Both the position numbers and the translations under genes were made by a program. From positions 7,995,501 through 8,059,500 of the forward strand of contig NZ_CP107921.1 in NCBI RefSeq assembly GCF_036014215.1: 64,000 nt of DNA, written 5' to 3'. The number at the start of each line of letters is the position of its first letter. The stretch's first letter is position 1. The notes below the pieces were generated by a model that saw only the letters and a list, made by a program, of their open reading frames with translations, was not told the origin of the DNA and searched no databases. This stretch comes from Streptomyces sp. NBC_00440. GTDB taxonomy: Bacteria > Actinomycetota > Actinomycetes > Streptomycetales > Streptomycetaceae. Shown here one piece after another: positions 1-9,703 of the stretch.

Positions 1-69
1 CTCGAAAGCGTCCATCCCGAGCATCAGCAGCATCATGAGGACGGGGAGGCATAGGGCTATGAACACCAT
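1..69 (-). CDS. Small hydrophobic membrane protein, N-terminal part only (cut by left edge)
   Basis: An ATG (positions 69-67 on the minus strand) opens a reading frame that is still open at the window edge. It starts MVFIALCLPVLMMLLMLGMD, which is one hydrophobic helix. A GAGGG ribosome binding site lies about 4 bases before the ATG, which supports this start. Short membrane proteins of this kind are common in Streptomyces, but I cannot name a family from 23 residues. It lies downstream of murE on the same strand, separated by about 650 bases that hold a decayed gene, so co-transcription is doubtful. Confidence 0.55.
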   Translation of the reverse strand, partial: MVFIALCLPVLMMLLMLGMDAFE

Positions 70-275
70 GGAACCCTCACGGAGGTAGTAGGGACCATCT
101 GCTCTGCACTGTTCCTCAGTGTGCAGCCGAACGGACCAATACGCTCGTCGGGCCGGAGCCCGCCGGTCAGGAGGGGCCGGTCCACGCGGCAGGTTCGTTG
201 CCGCTGAGGTGCAGGAGCCGCGTCCGTACGTCCCGCAGTGTTCACCCCGGTGCGGAGACCGCCATGAGGTACCGG

Positions 276-452
276 GAGGCGGTCGACGATGCGGTGGCTG
301 ATACGGAAGACGGAGGACCAGCGCATCCGGGAGAGGCGGGCAGGGCGCGGTGCCGGCCGTTCGGGTGGAGAGTCGGGCGGGTCCAGCGTCGACATCCGGT
401 AGCGGCCCGTTCCGGGCAGCGGGATACGGACCAGCAGGTCATCGAGCCGTCG
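276..452 (-). pseudogene. Decayed fragment of an FAD-binding aromatic monooxygenase
   Basis: No intact gene fits the 656 bases between murE and the left-edge gene. On the minus strand the frame running from 452 to 276 reads LVRIPLPGTGRYRMS and later LSRMRWSSVFRISHRIVDRL. I recognise both as internal segments of the PF01494 FAD monooxygenase family (phenol-hydroxylase type), where RWSSVFRIS is followed by the FAD-binding GDAAH segment. Here the GDAAH segment is absent downstream and the upstream part is in another frame, so this is a frameshifted and truncated relic. The rest of 70-725 shows no coding signal that I trust. The family assignment is from memory of family sequences, not a search. 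Confidence 0.45.
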
Positions 453-725
453 TCGGCCAGATGGCTGGACCGTACGCCGTACCCGTACGGCAGATCCCAG
501 TCCAGATCAGCTGGCCGCGCAGCGGAACGGCGCTCCAGCCTGTGCCCAGGACCGGTCTCCCCGCCATCGTCGCCCCGGAGCACGCGGACTGTGAGCCGTG
601 CACAGGACCTGAGCGGCCGCACCCCGGCCGTGCTCGGGCCTGCTCCGCTTGCGCGGCAGACGGCCCCTTGCCGACGCCCGTCACAGCGCGCCGCAGCCGG
701 CCGGGCGTCGAGCCGGGCCGGGCCC

Positions 726-2210
726 CTACCGCGTGGCGAGTTCCCGTACCGTCGCCATGTCGCTGAACGGGAGCAGCTCTTCGTTGACGATCTGGTAGGG
801 CTCGCTGCCCTTGCCCGCGATCAGGACGATGTCGCCGTCCCTGGCGGCGGACAGGGCGAAGGAGATCGCGCGGCGGCGGTCGGCGAACCGCTCGAAGGTG
901 GTGCCGCTCGCCATCAAACCCGGGACGATCTGGTCCATGATCACCCGGGGGTCTTCGTTCCTGGGGTTGTCCGAGGTCAGGACGCACAGATCGGAGTAGG
1001 TGCCGGCGATCTTCCCCATCGGGGCGCGTTTGGTGACGTCCCGGTCCCCGCCACAGCCGAAGACGGTGATGACCCGGCCCGAAACGTAGCCGCGGATGGT
1101 GGTCAGCACCTTCTCCAGCGAGTCCGGTGAGTGTGCGTAGTCCACAATGACGGATGTGCCGTCCGGGGTCTCGTAGCGTTCGAACCTTCCCGGGATCGGG
1201 GGCATCAGCTCAAGTGCGTCGACCAGTCCGGCCAGATCGTGCCCGATGAGGTGGCAGGCGGCGACAGTGGCCAGTGCGTTGGAGACGGAGAACCGTCCGG
1301 GATGGGGGATCGCGGCCGGATACTTGTGGCCGGCGTGGTGCAGGGTGAAGCGGGTGCCGACCGCGTCCATGGTGAGGTCGGTCGCCCGGTAGTCCGCCTC
1401 TGCGTCGATGCCGTACGTGACGACCGCGCCGGGCATCATCGCCCCGATGGCCGCTCCGAGCGGATCGTCGGCGTTGACCACCGCACGCCGGCACAGCCCC
1501 TGGAACAGACGGAGTTTGGCGTCCCGGTAGTTCTCCATGGTGCCGTGGTCGTCCAGGTGATCCTGCGTCAGGTTGGTGAACACCCCTACATCGATGAATG
1601 AGTGGTCCAGACGGTGCGTCAGCAGACCCATCGACGTGGCCTCCAGCACGACGGTGGCGACACCGCGGTCGCGCATGCACCCGAGCAGATACTGGAAGTC
1701 CGGCGACTCCGGGGTGGTCAGTACCGACCTGGGCATCGGAATCAGCTCGTCGCCGATCCGGCTGCCCGCCGTCCCGATGACCCCCACCCTGGCGCGCTCG
1801 GCGATCCTCAGCACCGACTCGACCATGTACGAGACCGACGTCTTCCCGTTGGTGCCGGTGACGGCCACCATGTCCATCTGCCGTCCGGGCTCGCCGTGGT
1901 ACCGGGAGGCGACGGCCGCAGCCGCCTTGCGCGTGTCCGGCACCGCCACGACGCACACGCCCGCGTCCGACGCCCAGGCCGGGGCCGGAAGCGGTGGTGC
2001 CGCGGAGTCGACGAGTACCGCCACCGCGCCGCGTGCGACAGCCGGTCCGACCGACTCCGGGCCACCCTCGCGGTGACCGGGTACCGCGATGAAGAGGGAT
2101 CCCGGAGCGGCGCGGTGAGCGTCGAAGCACGCGCCCGCGGTGATCCTCGTCTCCGGATCGCCCGCAAGGACTTCATGGTCGTGCCCGGCGAGCAGCTCGC
2201 TCAACTTCAC
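726..2210 (-). CDS. murE: MurE-like UDP-MurNAc-tripeptide ligase (stand-alone paralogue)
   Basis: A 494-residue Mur ligase. MurE adds the third amino acid of the peptidoglycan stem peptide (a diaminopimelate in these bacteria) to UDP-MurNAc-L-Ala-D-Glu, using ATP, in the cytoplasm. The ATP-binding loop TGTNGKT lies at residues 118-124, the substrate loop TTPESPDFQYLL follows, and the DAP-specificity motif DNPR is in the C-terminal third within LTSDNPRNEDP. Length is normal for the family. The start is a GTG at 2210 preceded by GAGAGGA; the longer in-frame ATG at 2321 has no such site. Oddities: it is not in a division/cell-wall (dcw) cluster, and the usual EVSSHAL segment reads EATSMGL, losing the histidine. 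It may therefore be an accessory ligase rather than the housekeeping enzyme. Confidence 0.85.
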   Translation of the reverse strand: MKLSELLAGHDHEVLAGDPETRITAGACFDAHRAAPGSLFIAVPGHREGGPESVGPAVARGAVAVLVDSAAPPLPAPAWASDAGVCVVAVPDTRKAAAAVASRYHGEPGRQMDMVAVTGTNGKTSVSYMVESVLRIAERARVGVIGTAGSRIGDELIPMPRSVLTTPESPDFQYLLGCMRDRGVATVVLEATSMGLLTHRLDHSFIDVGVFTNLTQDHLDDHGTMENYRDAKLRLFQGLCRRAVVNADDPLGAAIGAMMPGAVVTYGIDAEADYRATDLTMDAVGTRFTLHHAGHKYPAAIPHPGRFSVSNALATVAACHLIGHDLAGLVDALELMPPIPGRFERYETPDGTSVIVDYAHSPDSLEKVLTTIRGYVSGRVITVFGCGGDRDVTKRAPMGKIAGTYSDLCVLTSDNPRNEDPRVIMDQIVPGLMASGTTFERFADRRRAISFALSAARDGDIVLIAGKGSEPYQIVNEELLPFSDMATVRELATR

Positions 2211-2759
2211 AGGGGTCCTCTCGGAAATGCACCGGCTGCCGGTCGTCCGGCGGTCGGCGCGCAGGTGGCGCACAGGGCGCCAAGGAGTGACGGAGCAGGA
2301 GATTGGGGCGAGGACAGCCACAGTGCGGTGGCAGAGGAGAGGGAGGGGAGGGAAAGGGAGAGGCGCGGAACGGGTTCCGCAGACAGAAAGGCGGAACGAT
2401 CAAGCCGAGATCAGCGCTGAGAACTGCCCGGAATCGCTAACCGTGGCCGTGCAGCGCGCGGCAGCAGGCCGCCGGCATGTTCACCGGATTGACGGCTGTC
2501 GCATGTGCGGCGGCCGGACACAGGGCATGAGCGGCCTGAAACCGGCACTCCCTCACTGCACATGTGCGACCCATGTAGGGAGTGTACGTCCGGCCGGGCG
2601 GGCGATCTCCCGAAGTGCCGCCCTGATCTTGGCTGGTGGGTGTGTCGTCTCGGCGGAACCGGAGTCGCGATCGGTGACGAGAGGTCGGCCTGGTCCTCTC
2701 CCGCCGGCACCAATGGTCCAGGTGGCGTCTACACGGTGCTGCGTGTCGGCACGGTCATC
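2211..2759. other. Intergenic region upstream of murE, no gene recognised
   Basis: About 550 bases between the murE start and a tiny plus-strand frame. Reading frames here are short, arginine-rich and without ribosome binding sites, so I see only the promoter region of murE on the minus strand. No clear -10/-35 pair stood out. Confidence 0.4.
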
Positions 2760-2897
2760 ATGACAATCACCGGCACTGACACCGACGACCAGGCGTTCGC
2801 CACCTCCCGGCTCGAAACGTTCGCGGGAATGATGGCCGAACGAGCGCAGCAGGCGCAGAACGGCCACAAACCGACCGTGTACGTACGCGAAGCCTGA
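2760..2897 (+). CDS. Possible 45-residue small protein, function unknown
   Basis: An ATG at 2760 opens a 45-codon frame with strong G/C at third positions and a plausible composition (MTITGTDTDDQAFATSRLET...KPTVYVREA): acidic at the N-terminus, then amphipathic, with no membrane segment. I see no good ribosome binding site, and I do not recognise the family. A strong stem-loop at 3044-3081 downstream could end its transcript. Alternatively it is a chance frame in the long spacer between murE and the aldehyde dehydrogenase. Confidence 0.3.
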   Translation: MTITGTDTDDQAFATSRLETFAGMMAERAQQAQNGHKPTVYVREA

Positions 2898-3043
2898 GAC
2901 AACCCGCCGCGTAGGACGCGGCAAACGCATCAGCGTAATGCGTTCATGGGCCGTCTCCATCCCCGTCGGCAGGCCTCATTCCAGGAACCGAGCAGCGAGC
3001 TCTTCCAGCGTTGGACCGGAGCCAACGAGGCTCCTGTGCGCGA

Positions 3044-3081
3044 AAGGCGCCTGACGGGCAAAGGGCCAGGTCAGGCGCCTT
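3044..3081. terminator. Stem-loop terminator between convergent genes
   Basis: A perfect 12-bp inverted repeat (AAGGCGCCTGAC, 3044-3055, with its complement at 3070-3081) and a 14-base loop. It lies in the 330-base gap between the plus-strand small frame ending at 2897 and the minus-strand aldehyde dehydrogenase ending at 3230, so it could act in both directions. Streptomyces terminators often lack a T-run, as here. I see no gene in the rest of 2898-3229; a possible RidA-like relic at 3121-3240 is listed under findings. Confidence 0.55.
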
Positions 3082-3229
3082 CGACGCGTACGCCCGCACA
3101 GTGTTCCTGAGGGCCCTGTGAACATCAGAGGGCGGGCGGCTACGACGAGGCGGCGAGAGCGGTCACCTCGACACGCATTCACTCGATGGCGACCGCGGCG
3201 ACCGCGACGCAAGGGGGCAGCGTGAGGCT

Positions 3230-4753
3230 CTAGAAGAAGCCCAGCTTCTTCGGGGAGTAGCTCACCAGCAGGTTCTTCGTCTGCTGGTAGTGGTCAAGCA
3301 TCATCCGGTGGTTCTCCCGCCCGATACCGGACTGCTTGTACCCGCCGAAGGCCGCGTGCGCGGGGTAGGCGTGGTAGCAGTTCGTCCAGACACGGCCCGC
3401 CTGGATGGCGCGGCCCGCGCGGTACGCGGTGTTCATGTCCCGGGTCCATACGCCCGCGCCGAGTCCGTACAGCGTGTCGTTCGCCGTGCTGATCGCGTCG
3501 TCGAAGTCGGAGAAGGATGTGACGGCGACGACCGGGCCGAAGATCTCCTCCTGAAAGACCCGCATCCTGTTGTCGCCCTCGAAGATCGTCGGCTGTACGT
3601 AGTATCCGCCGGCCAGTTCACCGTCGTACTCGATCCGCTGTCCGCCCGTGAGGATCTTCGCGCCTTCCTGCTGGCCGATGTCCAGATACGAAAGGATCTT
3701 CTGCAGCTGGTCGTTGGACGCCTGGGCGCCGATCATCGTGTCCGTGTCCAGCGGGTGCCCCGGCAGGATCTGCTGGGTGCGGGCGATGCCCGCCTCCAGG
3801 AACTCGCTGTAGTGACCGCGCTGGATCAGCGCACGCGAAGGACAGGTGCACACCTCGCCCTGGTTGAGCGCGAACATCGTGAAGCCTTCGAGTGCCTTGT
3901 CGCGGAAGTCGTCGTCCGCCGACCACACGTCGTCGAAGAAGATGTTCGGTGACTTGCCGCCGAGTTCGAGCGTGACCGGCTTGATGTTCTCGGAGGCGTA
4001 CTGCATGATCAGCCGCCCGGTCGTGGTCTCGCCGGTGAATGCGATCTTCGCGACCCGCGGACTCGACGCCAGCGGCCTGCCCGCCTCCGAACCGAAACCG
4101 TTGACGATGTTGACCACACCGGCCGGCAGCAGATCGGAGATCAGACTCATCCAGAAGTGGATGGAGGCCGGGGTCTGTTCGGCGGGCTTGAGGACCACCG
4201 CGTTCCCCGCGGCCAGAGCCGGTGCGAGTTTCCACGTCGCCATCAGGATGGGGAAGTTCCACGGGATGATCTGGCCGACCACGCCGAGTGGCTCATGGAA
4301 GTGGTACGCGACGGTGTCGTCGTCGAGCTCGCTGAGCGTGCCCTCCTGGGCGCGCAGCGCGCCGGCGAAATAGCGGAAGTGGTCGATGGCCAGCGGGATG
4401 TCGGCGGCCAGCGTCTCGCGGACCGGCTTGCCGTTCTCCCAGCTCTCGGCGACCGCCAGCTCCTCCAGGTGCGCTTCCATCCGGTCGGCGATCCGGTTGA
4501 GGACCGTGGCCCGGTCACCTGCCGCAGTCCGGCCCCAGCCGGGGGCCGCGGCGTGTGCCGCGTCCAGGGCGCGCTCGACATCCTCGGCGGTGCCGCGGGC
4601 GATCTCGGTGAACGGCCTGCCGTTGACCGGGCTCGGATTCTCGAAGTACTGCCCGCGGGCGGGCGGGACGAACTCCCCGCCGATCCAGTGGTCGTAGCGC
4701 GACTCGTACGAGACGATCGCGCCCTCGGTGCCCGGTGCTGCGTAACGGGTCAT
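3230..4753 (-). CDS. NAD-dependent aldehyde dehydrogenase (AldB/ExaC/AcoD type)
   Basis: A 507-residue aldehyde dehydrogenase that would oxidise an aldehyde to its acid with NAD+ in the cytoplasm. The active-site glutamate is in LELGGKSPN and the catalytic cysteine in [11 protein letters not shown]. This Cys-Thr-Cys version is typical of the AldB/ExaC acetaldehyde-type group rather than of betaine aldehyde dehydrogenases. The cofactor-binding segment [21 protein letters not shown] is intact and length is normal. The start is the ATG at 4753, before MTRYAAPG. It is the last gene of a minus-strand cluster, 175 bases after the GMC oxidoreductase, so it may have its own promoter or be read through. 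Likely role: removal of a short aldehyde produced by the same pathway. Confidence 0.88.
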   Translation of the reverse strand: MTRYAAPGTEGAIVSYESRYDHWIGGEFVPPARGQYFENPSPVNGRPFTEIARGTAEDVERALDAAHAAAPGWGRTAAGDRATVLNRIADRMEAHLEELAVAESWENGKPVRETLAADIPLAIDHFRYFAGALRAQEGTLSELDDDTVAYHFHEPLGVVGQIIPWNFPILMATWKLAPALAAGNAVVLKPAEQTPASIHFWMSLISDLLPAGVVNIVNGFGSEAGRPLASSPRVAKIAFTGETTTGRLIMQYASENIKPVTLELGGKSPNIFFDDVWSADDDFRDKALEGFTMFALNQGEVCTCPSRALIQRGHYSEFLEAGIARTQQILPGHPLDTDTMIGAQASNDQLQKILSYLDIGQQEGAKILTGGQRIEYDGELAGGYYVQPTIFEGDNRMRVFQEEIFGPVVAVTSFSDFDDAISTANDTLYGLGAGVWTRDMNTAYRAGRAIQAGRVWTNCYHAYPAHAAFGGYKQSGIGRENHRMMLDHYQQTKNLLVSYSPKKLGFF

Positions 4754-4928
4754 GTCGGTGGCCTCCCGGAATCCGCGCCGCCCGCCGTTGGACGGCGCTC
4801 GGAGCCGAGGGTAGGGACCACGACGTTGCAACCACGTTGCGACGGCGAGGGAGTGTGCGCGACCGCGCGGGCCTGCGTCGCGGCGGGCCGGACCCTGATC
4901 GACCGCCCCCTGATCAACCGCCCTCCGA

Positions 4929-6506
4929 TCAGCCGCCCTTGATCATGTCGGCGCACTTCTCGCCGATCATCATGGTGGTGATGCAGGGATTCACCGTCGG
5001 CAGGAACGGCATGACCGACGCGTCGGCCACCCGCAGCCCGGTGACACCCTTCACCCGCAGCTGCGGGTCGAGGGGGGAGTCCGGGTCGTCGGCCGCACCC
5101 ATCCGGACGGTGCCCGCCGGGTGGTAGACGGTGTTGTGGGTCTCGCGGATGTACGCGAACAGCTCGTCGTCGGAGCGTGCGGCGGCCCCCGGCGCCAGTT
5201 CCGTACCGGCCCATTCGGCCATCGCGGGCTGGGAGACGATCTTCCGTGCCAGCCGCAGCCCGTAGGTCATCACCCGGATGTCGTGCTCGTCGGTGAAGTA
5301 GCGCGGATCGACGCGGGGCTTGTCGCGGAAGTCACGGGTACGCAGACGGACCGTGCCCATCGAGCGGGCCCGGGTGACGTTCGGTGTGAGGCAGAACGCG
5401 TTGTCCGTCGTCGGATAGCCGCGCCGGTAGGTGTTCATGTCGAAGGGCACCGAGCCGTAGTGGAACATCAGGTCGGGCCGGTCCAGATCCGGTTCGGTGT
5501 CGGAGAAGATGCCGATCTCCCACCACTGGGTGGAGGAGGTGACCATGGGCTGCTTCGCCTCCCACATGATCACGCCCTCCGGGTGGTCCTGGAGATGGGA
5601 GCCGACACCGGGGGAGTCCACCCGTACGCCGACCCCGCTCTCGCGCAGATGCCCGGCCGGTCCGATGCCCGACAGCATCAGCAGCTTCGGCGAGTCGATG
5701 GCCCCGCAGCTGACGATCACCTCGCGGCGCGCGGTCACCGAGCCGCTGTGGATCGTGTCGGGCTCCAGGTACTCCACCCCGGTGCACCGCTGGTCCGCGT
5801 CGAAGAGCAGCCGCTTGGCCTGGAGGCCGGTCCGGATCTCCAGATTCGGCCGGTCGGCGAGCACCGGGTGCAGATAGGACACCGAAGCCGACGAACGGGT
5901 GCCGTCCGCACGGGCATTGATCTGGAACCAGTGCGCCCCGCGCACCACGGTCGTCCCCGTGTTGAAGGGCGTACGGGGAATCCCGGCCTCCTCGCACGCG
6001 TCCAGCAGCGCCGCGCCGCAAGGGTCGGCCGGCGGAACGGTACGGATGGTCACAGGACCCGAGCGGCCGTGGTGGTCACCCGGCGCGTCATTGCTCTCCA
6101 GCCGCCGGTAGAGCGGGAAGCAGTCCGCCGCGCTCCATCCCGTACAGCCGAGCGCGCCCCACTCGTCGAGGTCCTCGGCCGGTGCCCAGAAGGCGATGCA
6201 GGAGTTGTGCGACGAGCAGCCGCCCAGCACCTTGGCCCGGGCGTGCCGCATGAAGCTGTTGCCGTTCTCCTGCGGCTCCACCGGGTAGTCCCAGTCGTAC
6301 CCGGACTCCAGCAGGGCCATCCAGCGGTCGAGCCGCAGCACGTTGTCGTCGCCCGCGTCCGACGGACCGGCCTCCAGTACGCACACGGTGACCGCGGGGT
6401 CCTCGCTCAGCCGGGCGGCGACGACCGCGCCCGCGGTACCGCCGCCCACCACCACGTAGTCGTATGCCCGGCTGGCGTCGGGGCGCTCGGGCGTTTCCTC
6501 GGACAT
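4929..6506 (-). CDS. GMC-family FAD oxidoreductase, choline-dehydrogenase-like
   Basis: A 525-residue GMC flavoenzyme. The N-terminal dinucleotide fold [19 protein letters not shown] (about residues 15-33) binds FAD. The GMC signature [16 protein letters not shown] is in the middle and the catalytic region [10 protein letters not shown] lies near the C-terminus with the conserved His, followed by [21 protein letters not shown] enzymes of this size oxidise primary alcohols to aldehydes; choline to betaine aldehyde is the best-known case. It sits between an aldehyde dehydrogenase on either side and a permease of the amino acid/choline type, which suits a choline or amino alcohol substrate, but the substrate is inferred. 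GGAG precedes the ATG by 5 bases. Confidence 0.87.
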   Translation of the reverse strand: MSEETPERPDASRAYDYVVVGGGTAGAVVAARLSEDPAVTVCVLEAGPSDAGDDNVLRLDRWMALLESGYDWDYPVEPQENGNSFMRHARAKVLGGCSSHNSCIAFWAPAEDLDEWGALGCTGWSAADCFPLYRRLESNDAPGDHHGRSGPVTIRTVPPADPCGAALLDACEEAGIPRTPFNTGTTVVRGAHWFQINARADGTRSSASVSYLHPVLADRPNLEIRTGLQAKRLLFDADQRCTGVEYLEPDTIHSGSVTARREVIVSCGAIDSPKLLMLSGIGPAGHLRESGVGVRVDSPGVGSHLQDHPEGVIMWEAKQPMVTSSTQWWEIGIFSDTEPDLDRPDLMFHYGSVPFDMNTYRRGYPTTDNAFCLTPNVTRARSMGTVRLRTRDFRDKPRVDPRYFTDEHDIRVMTYGLRLARKIVSQPAMAEWAGTELAPGAAARSDDELFAYIRETHNTVYHPAGTVRMGAADDPDSPLDPQLRVKGVTGLRVADASVMPFLPTVNPCITTMMIGEKCADMIKGG

Positions 6507-6588
6507 GGCTGCTCCAGATCAGGGGTTCCGGCGGGGGAGGGGGAGAGAAAGGACTGCTGGGGGCAGTGGTGCAAGGGGGGGGCGGGGT

Positions 6589-8181
6589 TCAGACGCCGGG
6601 CGGCTCCGGGGTCTCCAGGACGGCGCGGTGCGCGTCCAGTACGCCGGTCTTCTTGCGCTGGATGAACCAGTAGTACGCGAACCCGCCGCCGCCGACGATC
6701 CCGATGAAGACGAACGCACCCCACTGGAGATACCAGTGGTGCGGGCCCGTCGCGTTGTAGACGGCGCTGCGCGGCCAGGCGAGGTTGAGCGACATACCGA
6801 AGCCCCACAGCACGGCGAAGATGTTGACGGGGAGTCCGAACCGGCCGAGCGTGAAGCGCCCTTCGGCGGGCTCCCAGGTGCCGCGCAGACGCCGGATCAG
6901 CATCGGGGTGGTGACCAGCAGATACGCCACGTAGATCATGATGATCGCGATACTCGTGATCACCGAGAAGATCTGCGGCTGGTTGATGTTGATCACCAGG
7001 ATCACGACACCGACGATGCCGATGATGATCGCGGGAAGGACCGGGGTCTTGAAGCGCGGGCTGACCCGGGCGAGCAGTGACGAAGCCGGCAGACAGTTGT
7101 CGCGGGCCATCGCGAACGCCAGCCGGATGCCCGCCGCGTGCACCGCGAGCTCGCAGACGGTGATGGCGATGACCACGCACCACAGCACGATCTGGCCGAT
7201 CGTCGAGCCGAGCGTGGAGAGCACCACGTACTGCAGACCGTCCGTGGCCAGCTTCTTCGAGGTCAGGCTGGGCACGGCCAGCAGCGCGAACAGCAGGATG
7301 AGCCCGCCGAGCAGGAAGGAGAAGAACAGGGCCCGCAGAATCGCCCGCGGGGCGTTCCGGCTGGGATCCACGCTCTCCTCGCCGAGAGAGGACGCCGTGT
7401 CGAAGCCGTACATCACATACGCGGAGGCGAGTGAAGCGGTCAGGAACGCCCGGAGGTAGCCCAGGGTCTGCCCCGAACCGATGCCGTACGTCTGGGTGAT
7501 GGCGGAGGGCCCCCGGGTGATGTGCGCGGCCAGCAGGATGATCAGGACGACGGCCGCGATCAGCTCGACCATGACACCGGCGGAGTTGATCCTGGCCATC
7601 AGCTTGACCCCGAAGGCGTTCACCAGGGTGGTGAAGAGGATCAGGACGCTGCCCAGCAGGACGGCGTTCTCCGCCGCGTCGGTCTTGCCGCTGCCGTTCC
7701 CGACGAACTGGAAGGTCGACGAGATCTGCGGCAGCGTGATCTGGTACGCGAGTGCCACGGCGGCCAGCGACACCATCGTGGCGGTCAGCATCATCCAGCC
7801 GCCGAGCCAGCCGATGTGCGGGCCGCCGAGTTTCTTCGCCCAGTTGTAGACGGAGCCCGCCACCGGGTACCGGGCGGCCAGCTCGCAGAAACAGAGGGCC
7901 ACCATCAGCTGGCCGATGAAGACCATCGGCCACGACCACCAGTAGCCGGGCCCGCCGAAGCTGACACCGAAGTAGAACAGCTGGAAGGTACCGGTGAGGA
8001 TCGAGATGTAGCTGATCCCGGCGGCGAAGGTGTGGAAGTTGCCGAGGGTGCGCTTGAGTTCGGGTTTGTAGCCGAACGCCGAGAGCGAGTCGTCGTCGTC
8101 CTGGCTCTGTGTGCGGGCCTCGCTCCCGGGCTCCGGCGCGGTGCCGTCCCCGCCGGATCCGCCGGCGCCCTTCCGGTTCAC
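6589..8181 (-). CDS. APC-superfamily permease (amino acid/choline transporter type)
   Basis: A 530-residue integral membrane protein with about 12 hydrophobic helices. The stretch FGYKPELKRTLGNFHTFAAG just before helix 1 resembles the ACT group (amino acid/choline/GABA permeases such as UGA4 and GabP relatives). A cytoplasmic acidic N-terminal tail (about 60 residues, with QDDDD) precedes it. The start is a GTG at 8181 whose GTGA overlaps the TGA stop of the upstream aldehyde dehydrogenase; TGAGG lies before it inside that gene. This coupling indicates joint translation, so the permease probably imports the substrate that the two neighbouring enzymes oxidise. An ATG at 8340 in the same frame lies deep within the upstream gene and is not preferred. 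Confidence 0.85.
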   Translation of the reverse strand: MNRKGAGGSGGDGTAPEPGSEARTQSQDDDDSLSAFGYKPELKRTLGNFHTFAAGISYISILTGTFQLFYFGVSFGGPGYWWSWPMVFIGQLMVALCFCELAARYPVAGSVYNWAKKLGGPHIGWLGGWMMLTATMVSLAAVALAYQITLPQISSTFQFVGNGSGKTDAAENAVLLGSVLILFTTLVNAFGVKLMARINSAGVMVELIAAVVLIILLAAHITRGPSAITQTYGIGSGQTLGYLRAFLTASLASAYVMYGFDTASSLGEESVDPSRNAPRAILRALFFSFLLGGLILLFALLAVPSLTSKKLATDGLQYVVLSTLGSTIGQIVLWCVVIAITVCELAVHAAGIRLAFAMARDNCLPASSLLARVSPRFKTPVLPAIIIGIVGVVILVININQPQIFSVITSIAIIMIYVAYLLVTTPMLIRRLRGTWEPAEGRFTLGRFGLPVNIFAVLWGFGMSLNLAWPRSAVYNATGPHHWYLQWGAFVFIGIVGGGGFAYYWFIQRKKTGVLDAHRAVLETPEPPGV

Positions 8182-9647
8182 TCGAACCACCTCAGCGGAC
8201 GCGGTGACAGATTGCGCCACACGTGCTTGGCCTCCTGATACTCGGCGAGCCCTGCGGGGCCCAGCTCGCGCCCGAAACCGGACTGCTTCATTCCGCCCCA
8301 CTCGGCCTGCGGTACGTACGGCTGGAAGTCGTTGATCCACACGGTGCCCGCCCGCAACCGGGACGCCACCCGGTGGGCCCGGCCGACGTCCTGGGACCAG
8401 ACCCCGCCGGACAGCCCGTAGACCGTGTCATTGGCGAGAGCGACGGCTTCGTCCTCGTCGCGGAACCGCTCGACGGTCAGGACCGGGCCGAACGACTCGT
8501 CACGCACCACGGACATCCCCGGGGTGCACTCGTCCAGCACCGTCGGCAGGTAGTAGAAACCGGAGTCCAGCGCCCGGTCCTCCGGCCGTGCGCCCCCGCA
8601 CCGGAGCACCGCGCCCTCGGCGATGCCGGCCGCCACATAGGCCTCCACCTTCTCGCGGTGGGCCGCCGAGATCAGCGGACCGGTCCGCGCGCTCTCGTCG
8701 AAGGGGCCGCCCAGCGGGATGGCCCGCGCCCCGGCCACCACGTCCTCGACGAACCGGTCGTGCAGCTCGTCCTGGACGAGCAGCCGTGCGCCGGCCGAGC
8801 AGACCTGGCCGGAGTGGAGGAACACGGCGGTCAGGGCATAGTCCACGGCGCTCTCGTACTCCGCGTCAGCGAAGACGATGTTGGGGTTCTTGCCGCCGAG
8901 TTCCAGGGCGATCTTCTTCACGGTGGGGGCCGCGGCGGCCATGATGCGGCGTCCGGTGACCAGCCCGCCGGTGAAGGACACCATGTCGACCCGCGGGTCC
9001 TCGGTGAGGGGTGCGCCCACGGCCGGTCCGGTGCCCAGGACGAGGTTCGCCGCCCCGTCCGGCAGCCCGGCCTCGGTCAGCAGCCGCATCAGGAAGATGG
9101 CGGTGTGCGGGGTCAGTTCGCTCGGCTTCAGTACGAAGGTGTTGCCGGCGCCGAGCGCCGGCGCGACCTTCCACGCGGTCTGCAGCAGCGGATAGTTCCA
9201 GGGGGTGATCAGCGCGCACACACCGACGGGTTCGTGCACGATCCGGCTGTCGACACCGGGGTCCCCGGTGTCGACCACCCGGTCGGTGCCGCCGGCCGCC
9301 ACGAGATTGCCGAAGTAGCGGAAGCAGTTGGCGATGTCCGCCATGTCGTACTCGCTCTCCACGAGCCGCTTCCCGGTGTCCAGGGACTCGGCGCGGGCGA
9401 GCGTGTCCTGGTCGCGTTCGATCAGGGCGGCGACCCGCAGCAGCAGCGCACCCCGCTCGGCGGCCGGGGTGGCGGGCCACGGACCGTTGTCGAACGCCTC
9501 ACGCGCCGCGGCGATCGCCGCCGACGCGTCACTCGGACCCGCCTCGTCGACCGTCGCCACCAGCGTGCCGTCGGCGGGGCAGTGGATCTCGCGGAGCCCC
9601 CCGTCAGCGGCGGCCGTCCAGGTCCCGCCGATGAAAAGCTCAGGCAT
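8178..9647 (-). CDS. Aldehyde dehydrogenase, betaine/aminoaldehyde type
   Basis: A 489-residue NAD(P)-dependent aldehyde dehydrogenase, first gene of the operon with the permease and GMC oxidase. The active-site glutamate is in LELGGKNPN and the catalytic cysteine in FLHSGQVCSAGARLLVQ. The GQVCSAGxR form is typical of betaine aldehyde and aminoaldehyde dehydrogenases. The cofactor segment is TPWNYPLLQTAWKVAPAL. The start is the ATG at 9647 with GGAGGAG 6 bases upstream; a longer in-frame ATG at 9911 would run into the promoter. Expected role: oxidation of the aldehyde made by the GMC enzyme, for example betaine aldehyde to glycine betaine, or a related aminoaldehyde. It differs clearly from the second aldehyde dehydrogenase of the cluster. 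Confidence 0.87.
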   Translation of the reverse strand: MPELFIGGTWTAAADGGLREIHCPADGTLVATVDEAGPSDASAAIAAAREAFDNGPWPATPAAERGALLLRVAALIERDQDTLARAESLDTGKRLVESEYDMADIANCFRYFGNLVAAGGTDRVVDTGDPGVDSRIVHEPVGVCALITPWNYPLLQTAWKVAPALGAGNTFVLKPSELTPHTAIFLMRLLTEAGLPDGAANLVLGTGPAVGAPLTEDPRVDMVSFTGGLVTGRRIMAAAAPTVKKIALELGGKNPNIVFADAEYESAVDYALTAVFLHSGQVCSAGARLLVQDELHDRFVEDVVAGARAIPLGGPFDESARTGPLISAAHREKVEAYVAAGIAEGAVLRCGGARPEDRALDSGFYYLPTVLDECTPGMSVVRDESFGPVLTVERFRDEDEAVALANDTVYGLSGGVWSQDVGRAHRVASRLRAGTVWINDFQPYVPQAEWGGMKQSGFGRELGPAGLAEYQEAKHVWRNLSPRPLRWFE

Positions 9648-9703
9648 GTGGACTCCTCCGGTTTTGGGCGTCCGGCTTGCGCGTGGACACTCCGTCGGCG
9701 GTT

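Noticed and set aside
198..1130. A 310-codon plus-strand frame across the murE 3' end
   Set aside because: It overlaps the real murE end and the monooxygenase relic, with Arg-rich composition and no recognisable domain.
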